Positions 12,901-24,334 of a DNA stretch of 64,000 nt are shown in pieces. Source of the DNA: Tubiluchus corallicola (Eukaryota > Priapulida > Priapulimorpha > Priapulimorphida > Tubiluchidae); contig JAQGDQ010000531.1 in assembly GCA_030141605.1 (NCBI GenBank), positions 84,501 to 148,500 of the forward strand, given 5' to 3'. Made by a program: the position numbers and the translations under genes. Position 1 is the stretch's first letter; the number at the start of each line of letters is the position of its first letter. The notes beneath the pieces were generated by a model that was not told the DNA's origin, searched no databases, and saw only the letters and a list, made by a program, of their open reading frames with translations.

Positions 12901-14380
12901 TAAATTTTAATTCTTGCCTAATTAAACGGTTTTGGTAATTATTTGGCCTGGGATTTTTTTTGAAAGCACTGATCGCTATTACTTTTTGCCAAAATTTGTT
13001 TTATTCATTTATTGGTTCTCTTGACATATCTTACTGGTTGTTAACTATTGAATTACTGAAAACATTTTTTTCTTTTAATGTACAAATTTTCCATTTGCTT
13101 GGTGTGAAATAAACAATCTTGAAATCCTGAAAGTCTTGAAAATTTATTTGGTTTTTTGTTTTTTAATTACTATAGCAATTTATTGATACTGCTCCACTAT
13201 GGTTCTTACAAATTCTGTCAACTTAATGTTATCGTTATCATAGTATAATGAGAGATGGGTGGATGCTCGATGACTGAGTTGTCATTCTCCACTTTGTCTC
13301 TCTTAGACCTTGTTATTGTGTACTAACACTTTGTTTTCTCATAACAAAGATATGTGAAATGAACAAATCGATTTAAATTCAAATTAAAATTCAGTTTTAT
13401 TTTATTCACAACTAAATAATTGCAATTCTGTCTAATAAAATAGAAGCTGAACTTAAGTATTAAACGAATTTATTTTGTAAATTTTTCCTTCAGAAAATTT
13501 TGTCTCAGTTTCTCGGCGGACGGTGCTAGTGAAATCGGAAAATTTTAACGGAAGGCGAAAAAAGCTGATAAGAGACACGTGTGAAAAACTCACATTTGAA
13601 AGATTTAACAGTGATATTGCGAATATTATGGATGTAAAACGTTGGCTCGAAGAAACTTATGTAGTGCATAATTACAACTTACTTTACTGTGCTATACCAA
13701 AGGTGGCGAGTACAATGTGGAAAAGCATATTGATGGAGTTAGCATTAAAAAGCAACAAAACTACTGAAACACCTCATGGTTCAAACATCCATGCTGAAAC
13801 GTATTCCTTAATATTTCGCAGAATCTTTAGAGAAAAGAGACGACACGAGGTACTAGAAACTTACAAGAAGTTCCTGTTTGTCAGGGAACCACTGGGAAGA
13901 CTTTTGTCAGCTTACAAAAGTAAAATAGAGGCTGGAAGAACGTTTTTCATCAAACCAATCTACTATTTCTTTCATAAGAATTTTACGAATGTCACCATAT
14001 CCTTGTCAAACTGGACTCCCACTTTCGAGCAATTTCTAATCTACATTGTACAAACTAAATTTTCAGAATTAAATGAACACTGGGCGAGATATGTGGATTT
14101 GTGTAATGTATGTTATATAAAGTATGATTTTATAGGAAAGTTGGAGAGATTTGAGAAAGAAGCAACTAGCTTTTTAAAACCCATTTTAACACCAAAACAT
14201 TTAAACTTTGTTGCCAAAAAAATTCAAAACATCGACCTTTTACTGCATTCAAGTGACGTTTTAGTTAAGTACTACAAAAATATATCTTTGGAACTGGGAC
14301 GTATGATACATCAAAAATATTATTTGGACTTCACCATGTTCAATTATAGTTTTAGGGAGGATTTATTTCGAAAACACTGA
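9929..14380 (+). CDS. CHST8-14-type carbohydrate sulfotransferase (two exons)
   Basis: Exon 1 is 9929-10037 (36 codons plus one base). It encodes a basic tail and a signal anchor (IKFVCVSITLTLALVFYLYI) and stops at GAAG|GTAAGATA. Exon 2 is 13494-14380, after TTTTTCCTTCAG. Both ends are phase 1, so the join keeps frame and gives 331 residues, near the family's usual size. Exon 2 alone has no ATG at its head, only an in-frame GTG at 13523. It carries the family's RRKKLIRDTC lead-in, the PAPS 5'-phosphosulfate loop CAIPKVASTMWKS (102-114), the 3'-phosphate motif FLFVREPLGRLLSAY (163-177), and the HWARYVDLC...YDFIGKLE block that marks Sulfotransfer_2 (HNK-1ST, chondroitin and dermatan 4-O-sulfotransferases). 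It should move sulfate from PAPS to a sugar in the Golgi. The exact sugar is unknown. Confidence 0.88.
10038..13493 (+). other. 3.46-kb intron of the sulfotransferase gene
   Basis: It begins GTAAGATA and ends in a pyrimidine-rich TTTTTCCTTCAG. It contains the probable retroelement relic at 11.4-12.1 kb and otherwise AT-rich sequence without a recognisable gene. Confidence 0.7.
11430..12060 (-). mobile_element. Possible 3' end of a retroelement inside the intron
   Basis: The minus strand reads a short frame (11,834-12,043) containing SHNTLVNNFARQAEFSTRSI, then a long AT-rich trailer ending in an AATAAATAATA/ATAACAATA repeat near 11,440. The layout, a coding end followed by an AT-rich trailer and a simple-repeat tail, fits a non-LTR element. 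The protein match is only a family resemblance, so this is weak. Confidence 0.3.
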
Positions 14381-14479
14381 TTGTAGTCATATATGGAAAA
14401 GGCTTAATGTAATCACTTCCTGCAGTTTGGGATTGTAACCACAACAAATTTAAGAATGTGTTTAAAAATCATAAAAGTC

Positions 14480-14790
14480 AAAATCCTGCAAATACACTAA
14501 AAACGTTCATACATGTTTCAACACACTGCTGGTGTCATCAGTGGAATGAAGAACTATAACAACAAAACAACATATATACTAGGCAAAGTTAATTACTGTG
14601 ACTGTGCAGAAACCTGATGATGAATGAAACACGTTGATAAGTATACAGGAATTGGACAGAGGGGTTGGTAGCGTTAGAACAGTGATGATTTGAGTTTTAT
14701 GATTAGGTTTGGTGTGCATACGAGGAAGACTTTCTTTGATAAGCAAGAAAAGTTCAGTAGGTGCGCGGGTTTTCATGCTTAAATAATGTT
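14480..14790 (-). mobile_element. Possible 3' end of a Penelope-like element
   Basis: The minus strand reads LFLLIKESLPRMHTKPN, close to the I/LRESLxIxxxKPxLN end of Penelope-type GIY-YIG/RT proteins. It is followed by CATTCATCATCAGG and CCACTGATGACACC plus a TGTTGAAACATG word; short ...TGATGA...GTCGAAACG trailers are common in these elements. The reading is short and damaged. Confidence 0.35.
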
Positions 14791-16543
14791 ATTAATGTGA
14801 TCCAAAATTAATGTGTGTTTTTTTAGAGTTATGAATATTAAATGAGAGATGTGCTTTTACGATCAAACGCAGATGTTTTTTACTAATGGTCTCAGTATTG
14901 CAGCTGGGATGCGTATATTTGTAAATAACATTTGATGATAACAACATAGAAACCCTATCTTTGAATTTCAAATGGCACCAGTTTTAAGTGGCTATGATTT
15001 TATTTCAAAATAATATAAAAATCATTTTGAGGATGTAATCACTTGACTAATTTGACAATTTCGTTTTTCAGATCTAAACATTTTCTGCCACAGAAAGAAC
15101 AGAGATAAATAATTATATGGGGTTGTTGGGTGACATTTCGTTTCCTGAAGTTTTCGTTTAAAAAATTTCTAATATCTTTTGCATCAGTGTTGTCTGTTGC
15201 TAGGATTTCTTTCAAAAATAGAACCTCGTTAATTAAAGCACGAGGTATAGCATCACAATATATGCGATATATTATAAGAATGACGAACGAGTGATTGCAT
15301 TAAGTTGGACTTTCATTTTTCTGGGTAAAAAAGAGCAGTTGTCAAAATATAGTTCAGTGTAAATCTGTTTTCTAAAAACTTCAGTGGTCAAACTGCCAAA
15401 ATAATGACTGACATAGAAGTTTCACGAGTTAAAATTGATATTAGGTAATCCAAAAAAGTAAGTTGTGATGTATAGATTTACACATGTATCATATATATGT
15501 ATCAGCTAAAATGTATCGTCTATGTAGTATAAATACGAAAGAGAGTTAAAATTGGAAGTATAGTTGGACATTCAAATCTTTTCCCAATAATACATGAATA
15601 TTTGAACACAGGTACGATAAAGAGGTAAACTGATGCCTTAATCTTCATTCTTGGAATATCCCCTAATATTAAATTTCTACAGACAGACTTTCACGGGGTT
15701 TGCGATTTCGGTGACAATGCAAAAGCCCAGCAGTTCCAAAACATGTGCCAACAGCTCTCCCAAATAGTTACAAAATATTCGTGAGTGTTCAACACTGTTG
15801 CCAAAAGGTCGCTGGCTATTTAAAAAAATATCGCAAATTTGTCTAGTTCCGAACCATTTAACCCGATCATTTTAATTCGTATTAACCAATCAGCCACGAG
15901 AAAAAATTTTAGCTGATATTTCAAGCATACGTCCTAACTTTACAAGTGTGAGCAATGAAGATGAATATTTGGCTTTGGCAGGAGGTAACAATCAAGAAAT
16001 ACTAATAATTGTTTGTCATTTAAGATTTATAATATGAAGAATTTATAAAATTTATATTCATACGATTTGTTAGTTAATTTTCTTATGAATTTTAGAGTGT
16101 TGTATGTGCATGTATAGTTGGGTTTATTGCATAATATCTGGGATTGCTGTTGTTTTTATGTTTCCTAATAAACGGTGTTATGCACCAACCAATGTATTTA
16201 TAACTGTTTTTTGGTATCCTGTATGTAATGATAGTGTGCTCTTCTATATATGTTTTAACCAATAAACTATAAATTATAAATTACAAAATTACTTATTATT
16301 AATTTCCTATTAAAAAAATTACACCGATTTACTTCACAGCAGTAAAATTGTTACGCAATTTAAATCTACGATTAACATTGCAATTTGACACACATTTTAC
16401 ATTGCACAACTTTAAACCAAAAAAGACAACTGAGGTACCTTCAATATTGCTCATTTATTATAGCTCAAACAGGTTTTCCTTGTAAAAACTATAATATCGT
16501 AATTAGTGTTTGATAAATTAACACTCTTTAACCTGAATAGTTC

Positions 16544-16634
16544 TTGTGTGTGTGTGTGTGTGTGCGTTAGTGCATGCGTGTGTGTGCGCGTGTGTGTGAG
16601 ATGAGAGCGAGCGAGTGTGTGTGTGTGTGTGTGT
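16544..16634. repeat. Imperfect (TG)n microsatellite
   Basis: Two TG runs are joined by GTTAGTGCATGCGTG and a GAGATGAGAGCGAGCGAG interruption. The minus-strand frame over it is a composition artefact (Thr/His repeats). Confidence 0.9.
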
Positions 16635-18007
16635 TCCTTTTCAATATTTATTGAGTACATTGTTTTAAGATATAGTTTAAGATTGGGTCTGTGTTTTCCT
16701 TTAAACATTCACTGAATAATCAACATTACAGGAAATTCCATTACAAACGTTACAGCAAAAAAGTATGGCAGAAACAAATGATTAAAACGTTATATATATT
16801 ATATATATATATATAAACGTATAAATATGTATATATGTTTATATGTATGTATAATTATTATATTATATAAAATAATTTATATGCATAAACGCAATTTTGC
16901 GTTCACGCAGCTAGTTTTTCACTGTTACATGCATTTCGGAAAGGGGTCGCACAAGAAACAGGTGCTTTACATCTCAGTTCTGAGGTGTTCGTTGTGACAT
17001 AGTACACATGTTTGACAGCTCATGCGTGAGTACAGCGCTAAATTTGAAATTTGAATTTTTATTTTAAAATTTGCTGGGCTTTTGTATATCACACTGACAC
17101 TGTTGAATGTACACTTTGAAAGCTGTACTTTAGAAGGACTGCTCCTCTTGCTATTACTTTTCAATACTCGACACGACACGGAATTGGACACAACGCAAAT
17201 CATTTACATCAAACATCGAAGTTTAAAACCATATAGATAACACAGCACAAAAACCTGCACATCAATTATACACAAATTATTCCAGCTGAATCCTCATAAT
17301 AATCCGTGAGCATAATGAACGCCAACATAAGACTTTGCAAATTGATTGAATTTCACGAACGCAACTTTCAGAACAACAACATTAAGTTGCCATGACGATA
17401 CAGCTTCCAATGGCAGCAAAAATCTCCCTTCTTACTGAAATGAAAAGCAAGTTTGATTTTGGAAGGTTTTAGTAGATAAAGGCTGTTACTTTAGTGAAAA
17501 TTAATTTTACTAGCAGCATAGTCTGTTTTACCAAATCTAAATATAAAAAATCTACTACATAATTCGTTACTATACTTTAACTTTATTCTGAGGTGGACTG
17601 CACACATTATTGCAATGTCATATTGTGATCTCCCAAGCTGCATCAATCAATTCAATTCAGTTCGCATCAACTTTTATTTCGGCGATAAAATTGCAGTATG
17701 TTACTACACATATACAAGCACACAAAATATTAACTCAACTAATTACATGTCACAACAACAACAACAAATTTTAATATTAAAAGCTACCTACACCAAATAA
17801 GAATGACTTCAACAACTTGAAAATCAAACACTTACAAGAGCAACCTAATTATCTCAATTTATCGTTTCTTTTCAACTAAAAGAGTAGAACTTATTGGTTT
17901 CTTCTAATGGAATCTCCATAATAATATAAATTGAACAGACGTTTAAATATCTATCAGTTCCCTTGCCACCCAACCCATATGTCAGATTTTGATTCGAAAC
18001 GTGCACT

Positions 18008-18402
18008 TTAGCAAGGCTGCAATTGCTGCAGATTGTTAACCTCAAAAGGACTTTCTCTTTGCCAGTTGCATTTATCCATCTTTACTGGTGGAACAGAATA
18101 CTTCTTATGCAATGTTGTGTTTTTATTGTACCATACTTTACTCATATTTTCTGTCAAAAGCCATCGGTGTACACTTATATAACGTTCACACAGCTCTTCG
18201 TAATTTTGTATGTTTTCACGTTTGACAGATAAACTAACTTTGCCAGTGTAATGGCGCTGATTGTCGCCAAAGAAATTCAGTTTTTGGTTGGTTTTTTCCT
18301 CCCAAGTACTCCGCCACCATCCAAGAGCAAATCCACCATAATTTGTACATAGAAGTTCTTCTCTACTAAGAATTACAAAGTCTTCATCCATGAAAGCGCC
18401 AC
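18008..18402 (-). CDS. C-terminal exon of a beta-1,3-galactosyltransferase-like protein (orphan exon)
   Basis: The exon opens after a minus-strand TTTTCCCCCAG acceptor at 18403 and runs to a TAA at 18008, about 130 residues. It begins GGAFMDEDFVILSREELL, in the same phase 1 position and with the same MDE-F-SR pattern as exon 2 of the intact gene at 24335 (WRRMDEFFFLVSRNII). Near its end CERYISVHRWLLTENMSKVW lines up with CSKIIVVHQ...IKKIW there and with the C-x-IxVHH...MxxxW signature of Galactosyl_T (GT31-like) enzymes. I found no upstream exon carrying the DDD metal-binding motif on this strand. The sequence immediately upstream looks like retroelement debris. It may therefore be a fragment, or its first exon may be beyond my recognition. 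Confidence 0.55.
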
Positions 18403-19270
18403 CTGGGGGAAAACCAAAGGATGCTTTAGTCGTTTACACCAAGAACACATCACTAGCGACAATTTCAACAACAGTGAGAACAGAAACTGGAAAAACAATG
18501 ATAATGATATGTGAAAGATAATGTTTGTAAACTATTTTACCGTCTTTGTAACAATACTTAATAATTTTTTAAGTGTTTATGTATATTTTCAGCGGAAGTA
18601 TTTCAAACTTTTGCTAAGCATGTATACATTGAACTACCAGTGCAGGTAAATGGTTCCAGTAAAGAGATGCTGTATACATGGCCAGAGTTCAATGCTCTAT
18701 CACGAGGTCTATCAATGCTCTATCAAGAACTATCACGAGGTCTTGTTCAATGACGACGTTTTCCTGATTGTCAACCATTACATTAAAAGCTTGAGTTGAA
18801 ACTTGTGTATTTGCAGGAAAGTCGACAACCCACATTTGCAGGTTAATTAGACTGGTTGAAAAATTGTAGACTGGTCAAATCATATTGTTCAAATCATTGT
18901 TTTAGATCAGCAATCTGTAATTGAGATGAGAGTAGTGCGGCACTGAGAAATTAAGTTTAAAAATACAACTTATAATAATTAACAGTAAATTTCAGAATTG
19001 GAAACTAAATTCTGAAGCACAGCTCGCATCTGTGACAAACTGGTTGAAAAGCTAAAAGGTGCAATTTCATGGTGAAGTGGAATTCCTAGATAATCCAGAT
19101 AAATCGTAGAGTTCTATAAAAACAAAATTACGTATTAACAATTTTGTTCAAAGAAACTACTGTTTGGACGTGGCAGTCTGTGGGACACACTTCAGTCATC
19201 ATCGCATTCATATTCTCAGCAATAATTAGAATTAGTTTGTTGGTATCTTCACTAGGTAACTCAGGCATGC
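18403..19270. other. Upstream of the orphan exon; no gene assigned
   Basis: A plus-strand open stretch at about 18,592-18,752 (beginning AEVFQTFAKHVYIELPVQV, after a TATTTTCAG) looks coding-like but has no partner exons and no family I recognise. No minus-strand exon that could precede 18402 in phase 1 was convincing. Confidence 0.3.
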
Positions 19271-19277
19271 CTTCTAT

Positions 19278-20385
19278 TTAAAGGCAATCCCTGCATATAC
19301 TGTTCCAGTCTGTCAACTGCACTAGTATCATGTTGATCTTGCAGTGTTGATCATACATACCCTGGCATTGATTTTCAACTTCACAACGGGTTTCAATACG
19401 ACACTTCTGATCTTTGTGCTCAGCACTAAAATGCACTTCATACTGTGTGCCAATGAATTCCTGACTGTGTGTTAAGTCCGATATTTGTTTGTCTAAGTTG
19501 TCTAATCTAGCATTTACTAATGTAATTAAATTCCTCAGTGACATGGTTAACTGCTGTAGAGTAGGGGTTTCACTGTCAGCTCTGCCTTTATCACCTGATT
19601 CATCCATTTCAGGAGCCTTCTATAGGGTTTCATAGGTAGCAAGCGTTGCTAATGTGGAGTTTTCTCTGGCATTTTTGCTATCAACAGTGGTTGGCATATT
19701 ACCAGGAATCCCTTAAGAGACTGTATCGGTCTGTTTAAATTGTCACAGTGGGATAAAAAGGTGCTGGTAATTTTTGATCTACACTAGCCACTTCACTGCC
19801 TGTATGACGAGAATCTACCGTCATGCTTAATATGCAAATTAGCTGACGCCCATGCCAGTAGCAATAATACTTACACACTCCACGTGCAATTGAGGAATCT
19901 AGCTTCGAAAACAAAAAGCGGTGGTATCCTCTATTGTCTAAAAAAGATGATATAGAAGCTACAACACATTCATGGCCAAACACGTGCAAAATGAGCATGC
20001 GCCAGCTGGAATACAAATTGCACGGCAGTGAAGTGGCTAGACACACTGCCATCAAGTATTTGATCTAGGTTACACATACACATTTCATATTGGGGATCAC
20101 TATCAGCCTAATCAGTTTTAGTTTCAGGCAACACAATGTCTGAACAGGATGATAAGTTAACGGATTCCTCAATAAATATTTTATCAATGGCTCTGAGCTC
20201 CGCTTCAGTAATAGCTTTACTTTCTTGCGGCTCTAGTAATTTCAGTTCCATTTCGTTTTCCAGTTTTTGTGGCTAAAATTTCCATAAGGCATTTTCAGCA
20301 TCTAGCTTAGTCGTGGTTTCTCTTCTCGCTACTCTGTTTGATACAGACTCAGTCTTTGATACATATGATGCACATGTCTTCATCA
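19278..20385 (-). mobile_element. Degenerate retrotransposon, gag/ORF1-like debris
   Basis: Two minus-strand stretches look like decayed structural genes. At 20.1-20.38 kb a frame with two stops reads ARRETTTKLDAENALW and then acidic coiled-coil sequence ending KIFIEESVNLSS. At 19,278-19,607 an ATG-started frame reads LVNARLDNLDKQISDLTHSQ, a heptad-rich stretch like non-LTR ORF1 proteins. The part between (19,735-20,055) is open but unrecognised. No reverse transcriptase was found beside it, so the class is uncertain. Confidence 0.4.
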
Positions 20386-20389
20386 TAAT

Positions 20390-21128
20390 TCGTTAAACTT
20401 ACTCCAGCGCAGTAAACTTTTTGCGTTCGCCACTTGTCGAAGTGAACTCGAAGGCAACATTTTTTAATATAAGTATGTTTTAGTACAATATTTTATAATA
20501 TAACTTTATTATAATATAACTTTTTACTCGTAACTCATTTTTTGGATCTTTCTTTAATTATATTTATTGAGCACTTTAAAACGGTAATTTGCCATAACAA
20601 ATCCGTGCATTGCAATAATAGAAATCCTCTGTGTCAAGGTCACTGTTACACCCATGTCATCGTTACATGAAATTTACCTGTAATATTGAATATAACGGTT
20701 CTTTATCCTTTCTAGACACACAACTTCATCATGATCAGGATGCTGTATGCTACATATGTTTTTAGAAAAAAACACGTTTACTGGTCTATACACTGATTTT
20801 GAATTTTTCTTCAAAGTGACAAGATAGAATACTGATGGAGCAGAGAGTGTTTATACTTTCTTTTAAATTTTGGAAATGATGGCAATTTCGGCGTTTGAGA
20901 CGTTTCATAAAAAACCACAGCATTTTATTGAAATTTGCGAAGATTATTATTGCGTTTAACAGATTGATAGTTAAGCTTGTATCGAATGTTGTATCCACGA
21001 ATATTTACATTTGCTCAAAGTAGTTATCGAAATACGATGGAAGTAAATTGCTGTTGTACTTGTACATAAAAATAGCAGTATAGTAGCATAGCTGTATAGC
21101 AAAAATAGCAGTACAATAAAAATAGCTT

Positions 21129-21211
<83 letters not shown>

Positions 21212-22317
21212 TATATCGTAAAAATCTAAAAAAATCTAGATTCTTAATAAGGCGCAGGTTGTTCTTTACAGGTGGGAATAAATGGTTTTAGCAATACGTT
21301 TTTGAAGAAGATAAAGACAAACTCGATGCATAATTGCTACACCAAATAATATTACAATGCTGATCAAACGGTAAGATTAGAGAGTTGCACAATATTGGAA
21401 GGATATATATGGGCAGGAAATGTCTGACTTCAATTCTGTTGTAATGAGGGATACGTCCAATATGTATATTTGTAAATGAAAGAGCCAGCTTCTAAAAATC
21501 ACTGTGTTTATTGAGCAACGATCGTCTAATACAGCTGTTATCAAACTATAAATCAAACCAAAAACAAGAATAAATAAAACATTAATGATTCAAAGGCACA
21601 AACAGAAACTACAAAACAATAGACTGGCATCTAAATTATTGAAATAAATGATGATATAACTTGAAAATATGCATAGAATTGCCTTAGACATGAGAATCAG
21701 AAAGGATCACAACACAATAAAGAATTAGAGAAAATCTACATAATAAAGAATCGTAGCAGTAAGCATTAGAAGAACAAAAACACAACTTCTACATTTTGCT
21801 CAATTTACAACAAGGTGGAACTACAATAGGGGTAACCAGCAGCGCTGCTCTGACACAAAGAATAAATCCTCAAGGACCATTACAGTCTGTGTAACATAGT
21901 CAAACAAATTCCAAAAGGAATAAGTACCACGGATGACAGTTGATTGTTAATAATTTTGTGGTGTTTCATAATGTATAGGCCTCAGCTATCTTGAGAGCTT
22001 GAGCATTACTTGCACTATATAAAATGCTAAATGCAGAGTCGAAGCCATGCCCTTGCAATGCTAGCCTGTTCTAGTACAAAGATGGCGCTTCGTCTGAACT
22101 TGTGTACATGTGTACTTTTGTACAACATTAGAACATCTTTTGTAGTCGCAGTTTGTGCCTTTGTATCATTAATGTGTTATTTATTATTGTTTTTGCCTTG
22201 ATTTACAGTTTGATAATGGCTACAGTAGCCGCAATCATTTCTCACTAAACATAATTATATTTATATTTTGTGATAGAATTTTCTTTTGATCTTTCAAGAC
22301 CTAAACACAAAAGAAAT
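20390..22317. other. Gene-less stretch with a long AC microsatellite
   Basis: No supported gene. A long dinucleotide run lies at 21,131-21,209. A TTTATT at 22,180-22,185 could be the minus-strand poly(A) signal of the next gene, about 130 bases past its stop. Confidence 0.45.
21131..21209. repeat. (AC)n microsatellite, about 39 units
   Basis: Nearly uninterrupted AC dinucleotides over about 79 bases. The two minus-strand frames across it are Cys-Val artefacts. Confidence 0.98.
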
Positions 22318-23304
22318 TTATGCAATGCAATTTTCCCCATATTTGTCAAGGAACCAGTGATAGTTTAATTTAGCACGGCGGATCTTTTTGTTAACACCAG
22401 TTAACCAATTATTGTTTATCAAATAAGGATGTAGAGCTTGTCTATGAGTGTCTGAATCTCTGTAAATCATTCCATCTGCAATAAAATGATATGGATACAA
22501 TGCACACCTTGCATTTGCGAATTTGTTTTTGCACAAGAAGTCCATCACATCATCAGCATGCTCCCCGTTGGTATCTCTTTCTGCAATATGAACCATTTTT
22601 TGCCATATGGCTATGCCACTAGATGTGGCGTTAACAAAAATATAGCTAAAGCTTAAGTTTGAAGCTGCTAAATTGCGGCCAGATTGAGCTGCCAAGATGT
22701 CATAATCTCTAAACTGAGACAAAACCAAAGGAAGTGGATTTTTTATCCAAATTGAGTCAGTTTCAAAAAGTTGGAACGAAATCTCACTTTGCAAAATAAA
22801 TAAAAGAAGTTTTATCCATTCCAAGGTTAACACATGATGCTCGCGAGACCCCGATGAATACTTTCCCTGGAGATTCGCTTTAGTTCTATAATGATAAATA
22901 TTTAAGTCTGGCCACTTTGTCAATAACCTTTTGGCTGTGTTTTTATCTGTTGTGATAAAAACAACTTGTTCATGAAGGTTCATATTTCTAGTGTTACATA
23001 GCCAACTCTCGACGAATTCACGAAATCCTTTGTTAAAAAGTGTGATTAATGGAAGCTTTCTTTTAGATGTTATATTCTTAAGTATAAGAAGCAAGCTATG
23101 CTTGTTACTTGGAATATTAAATCGGCTCGGTCGTTTTTCAATTTGTCTAACTGCCATTTCGTCAAGCCATTTTTTGACAACTTCGCCTTTTGATAACAGA
23201 TTGCCTGTGCTAGCACGATTAATACCATTCAGATAGACACCGACGCCGTATATCAAAAATACGCATAGCACAACCAATACGATGCAGTATATTTTGTTGC
23301 GCAT
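22318..23304 (-). CDS. Nucleotid_trans (GT77-like) type II glycosyltransferase, paralog A
   Basis: Single-exon gene for 328 residues starting at an ATG with A at -3. Residues 5-25 (IYCIVLVVLCVFLIYGVGVYL) form a signal anchor after a short basic end. The body matches the nucleotide-diphospho-sugar transferase family PF03407: KGFREFVESWLCNTRN (92-107), VVFITTD (114-120), then FQLFETDSIWIKNPLPL (177-193), whose ETD (181-183) takes the place of the DxD metal/nucleotide-sugar motif. The NNNWLTG (297-303) and NYHWFLD (314-320) blocks close the domain. It shares order, length and most motifs with the 30980-31969 gene, so the two are duplicates. The donor and acceptor sugars cannot be read from sequence. 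It is divergent from the 24080/24335 genes. Confidence 0.85.
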   Translation of the reverse strand: MRNKIYCIVLVVLCVFLIYGVGVYLNGINRASTGNLLSKGEVVKKWLDEMAVRQIEKRPSRFNIPSNKHSLLLILKNITSKRKLPLITLFNKGFREFVESWLCNTRNMNLHEQVVFITTDKNTAKRLLTKWPDLNIYHYRTKANLQGKYSSGSREHHVLTLEWIKLLLFILQSEISFQLFETDSIWIKNPLPLVLSQFRDYDILAAQSGRNLAASNLSFSYIFVNATSSGIAIWQKMVHIAERDTNGEHADDVMDFLCKNKFANARCALYPYHFIADGMIYRDSDTHRQALHPYLINNNWLTGVNKKIRRAKLNYHWFLDKYGENCIA

Positions 23305-24079
23305 TTCTAAACGTTTTTAACACTTCACAGTCTGATAATGTGCACTTTCGCCCGTTGTATGTAGGACTTATTGTTTAGGTAATGTGCATTGCATGATGCT
23401 CTGTAATAATTATTATTATTACACACGGTATCTCATATCTTCCTGTGCGTGTTGTGAATTAAAGTAGACAGACAAGAAGAATCACAGCAAAGCGACCAAG
23501 TTCGAAAACTCACCACGATTCCACCTAAGACGAATGCTGCTATAGTCGTTTGGGAATGGGAATGTTGCAGATTACATTTATTTATACAGTGGCTCATGAC
23601 ATCTGCCAACGCCTCATACCATCAATTTAAGGGAAATTCAATGAAACTTAAGTCGAGGACCTTTGTTGCACAATAACGCATTTTTGCCGCTTGTTAAGCA
23701 GTTCTGTTTAATCACTCTATTTTACTGTTAAATTGTTCTGCACGCCAAACCTGACCTTTCATGTCAGAATTCAAGTTTTATCTGCAGAAAAATAACTGTT
23801 AACCTCTTTACCAGCCACTTTGCTTTACCAGGTACTTGTTAATACACAATGATGGACTAGTTAATCTTTTCCTATTAAGGGATTAGCCATTTTTCTAAAA
23901 AACAGCTCAACCACGTGAAACTACTGCAAAAAACACCAAAAATGTTCAAAGAATTTTACAAAGAAGTATCAAATTGTGCGATATATTAATTTGCCTATCA
24001 GGACGAGGATGAAGTGGTGTTAGCCTGCAATTTAAATGGATAAAAGGAACATTATATCTTAACAGTTACGTAGCTAAAA
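23305..24079. other. Divergent promoter region between GT77-like A and the 24080 gene
   Basis: 775 bases between two outward-facing starts. Nothing coding is visible, and I saw no clear TATA box. Confidence 0.45.
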
Positions 24080-24310
24080 ATGAGCACGTCGAACAGTTGC
24101 GATCGTAGTTACCGCAGTATGCAGCAAATATTTCAAAATTTAAGAGAAGGAATGAGACAGCTAAAAGTTATGGTTCAGCTGTGAGTGCTGGTAGCTGATA
24201 TATAATAACTTAATAATTATAAATCCTCCTTTACTAGGACTAATCTCTCACTAATCAAGATATTGCCAAGTATCTTTCAGAAACACATACTTCCTCTACG
24301 ACGTGATTGA
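24080..24310 (+). CDS. Two-exon microprotein gene of unknown function
   Basis: Exon 1 (24080-24180) starts with an ATG in an AAAAATGA context and encodes 33 codons plus two bases. Exon 2 (24238-24310) ends in TGA. The 57-base intron between them begins GTGAGT and ends CTCCTTTACTAG, and the splice keeps frame to give 57 residues: a Ser/Arg-rich start, a helix-rich SMQQIFQNLREGMRQLKVMV, and a basic end ILPLRRD. Without splicing the frame would stop at the donor itself. It ends 24 bases before the ATG of the galactosyltransferase-like gene, so it is either a separate upstream cistron on the same transcript or a regulatory upstream ORF. I do not recognise the protein, and no transcript evidence is available. 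Confidence 0.4.
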
Positions 24311-24334
24311 TAAAAGCATAATTATCTAATCGCA

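Larger units (their letters stand above)
14381..18007. other. Gene-less stretch with element debris and microsatellites
   Basis: It holds a Penelope-like tail candidate (14.48-14.79 kb), a TG-rich microsatellite (about 16,544-16,634) and a TA-rich stretch (about 16,790-16,875). Nothing else coding-like was recognised. Confidence 0.5.

Noticed and set aside
13523-13525. GTG as the start of the sulfotransferase
   Set aside because: Animal genes rarely start at GTG, and an upstream exon with ATG and signal anchor joins in phase.
20971-21206. Two Cys-Val-rich minus-strand ORFs
   Set aside because: They are translations of the AC microsatellite with short random ends.
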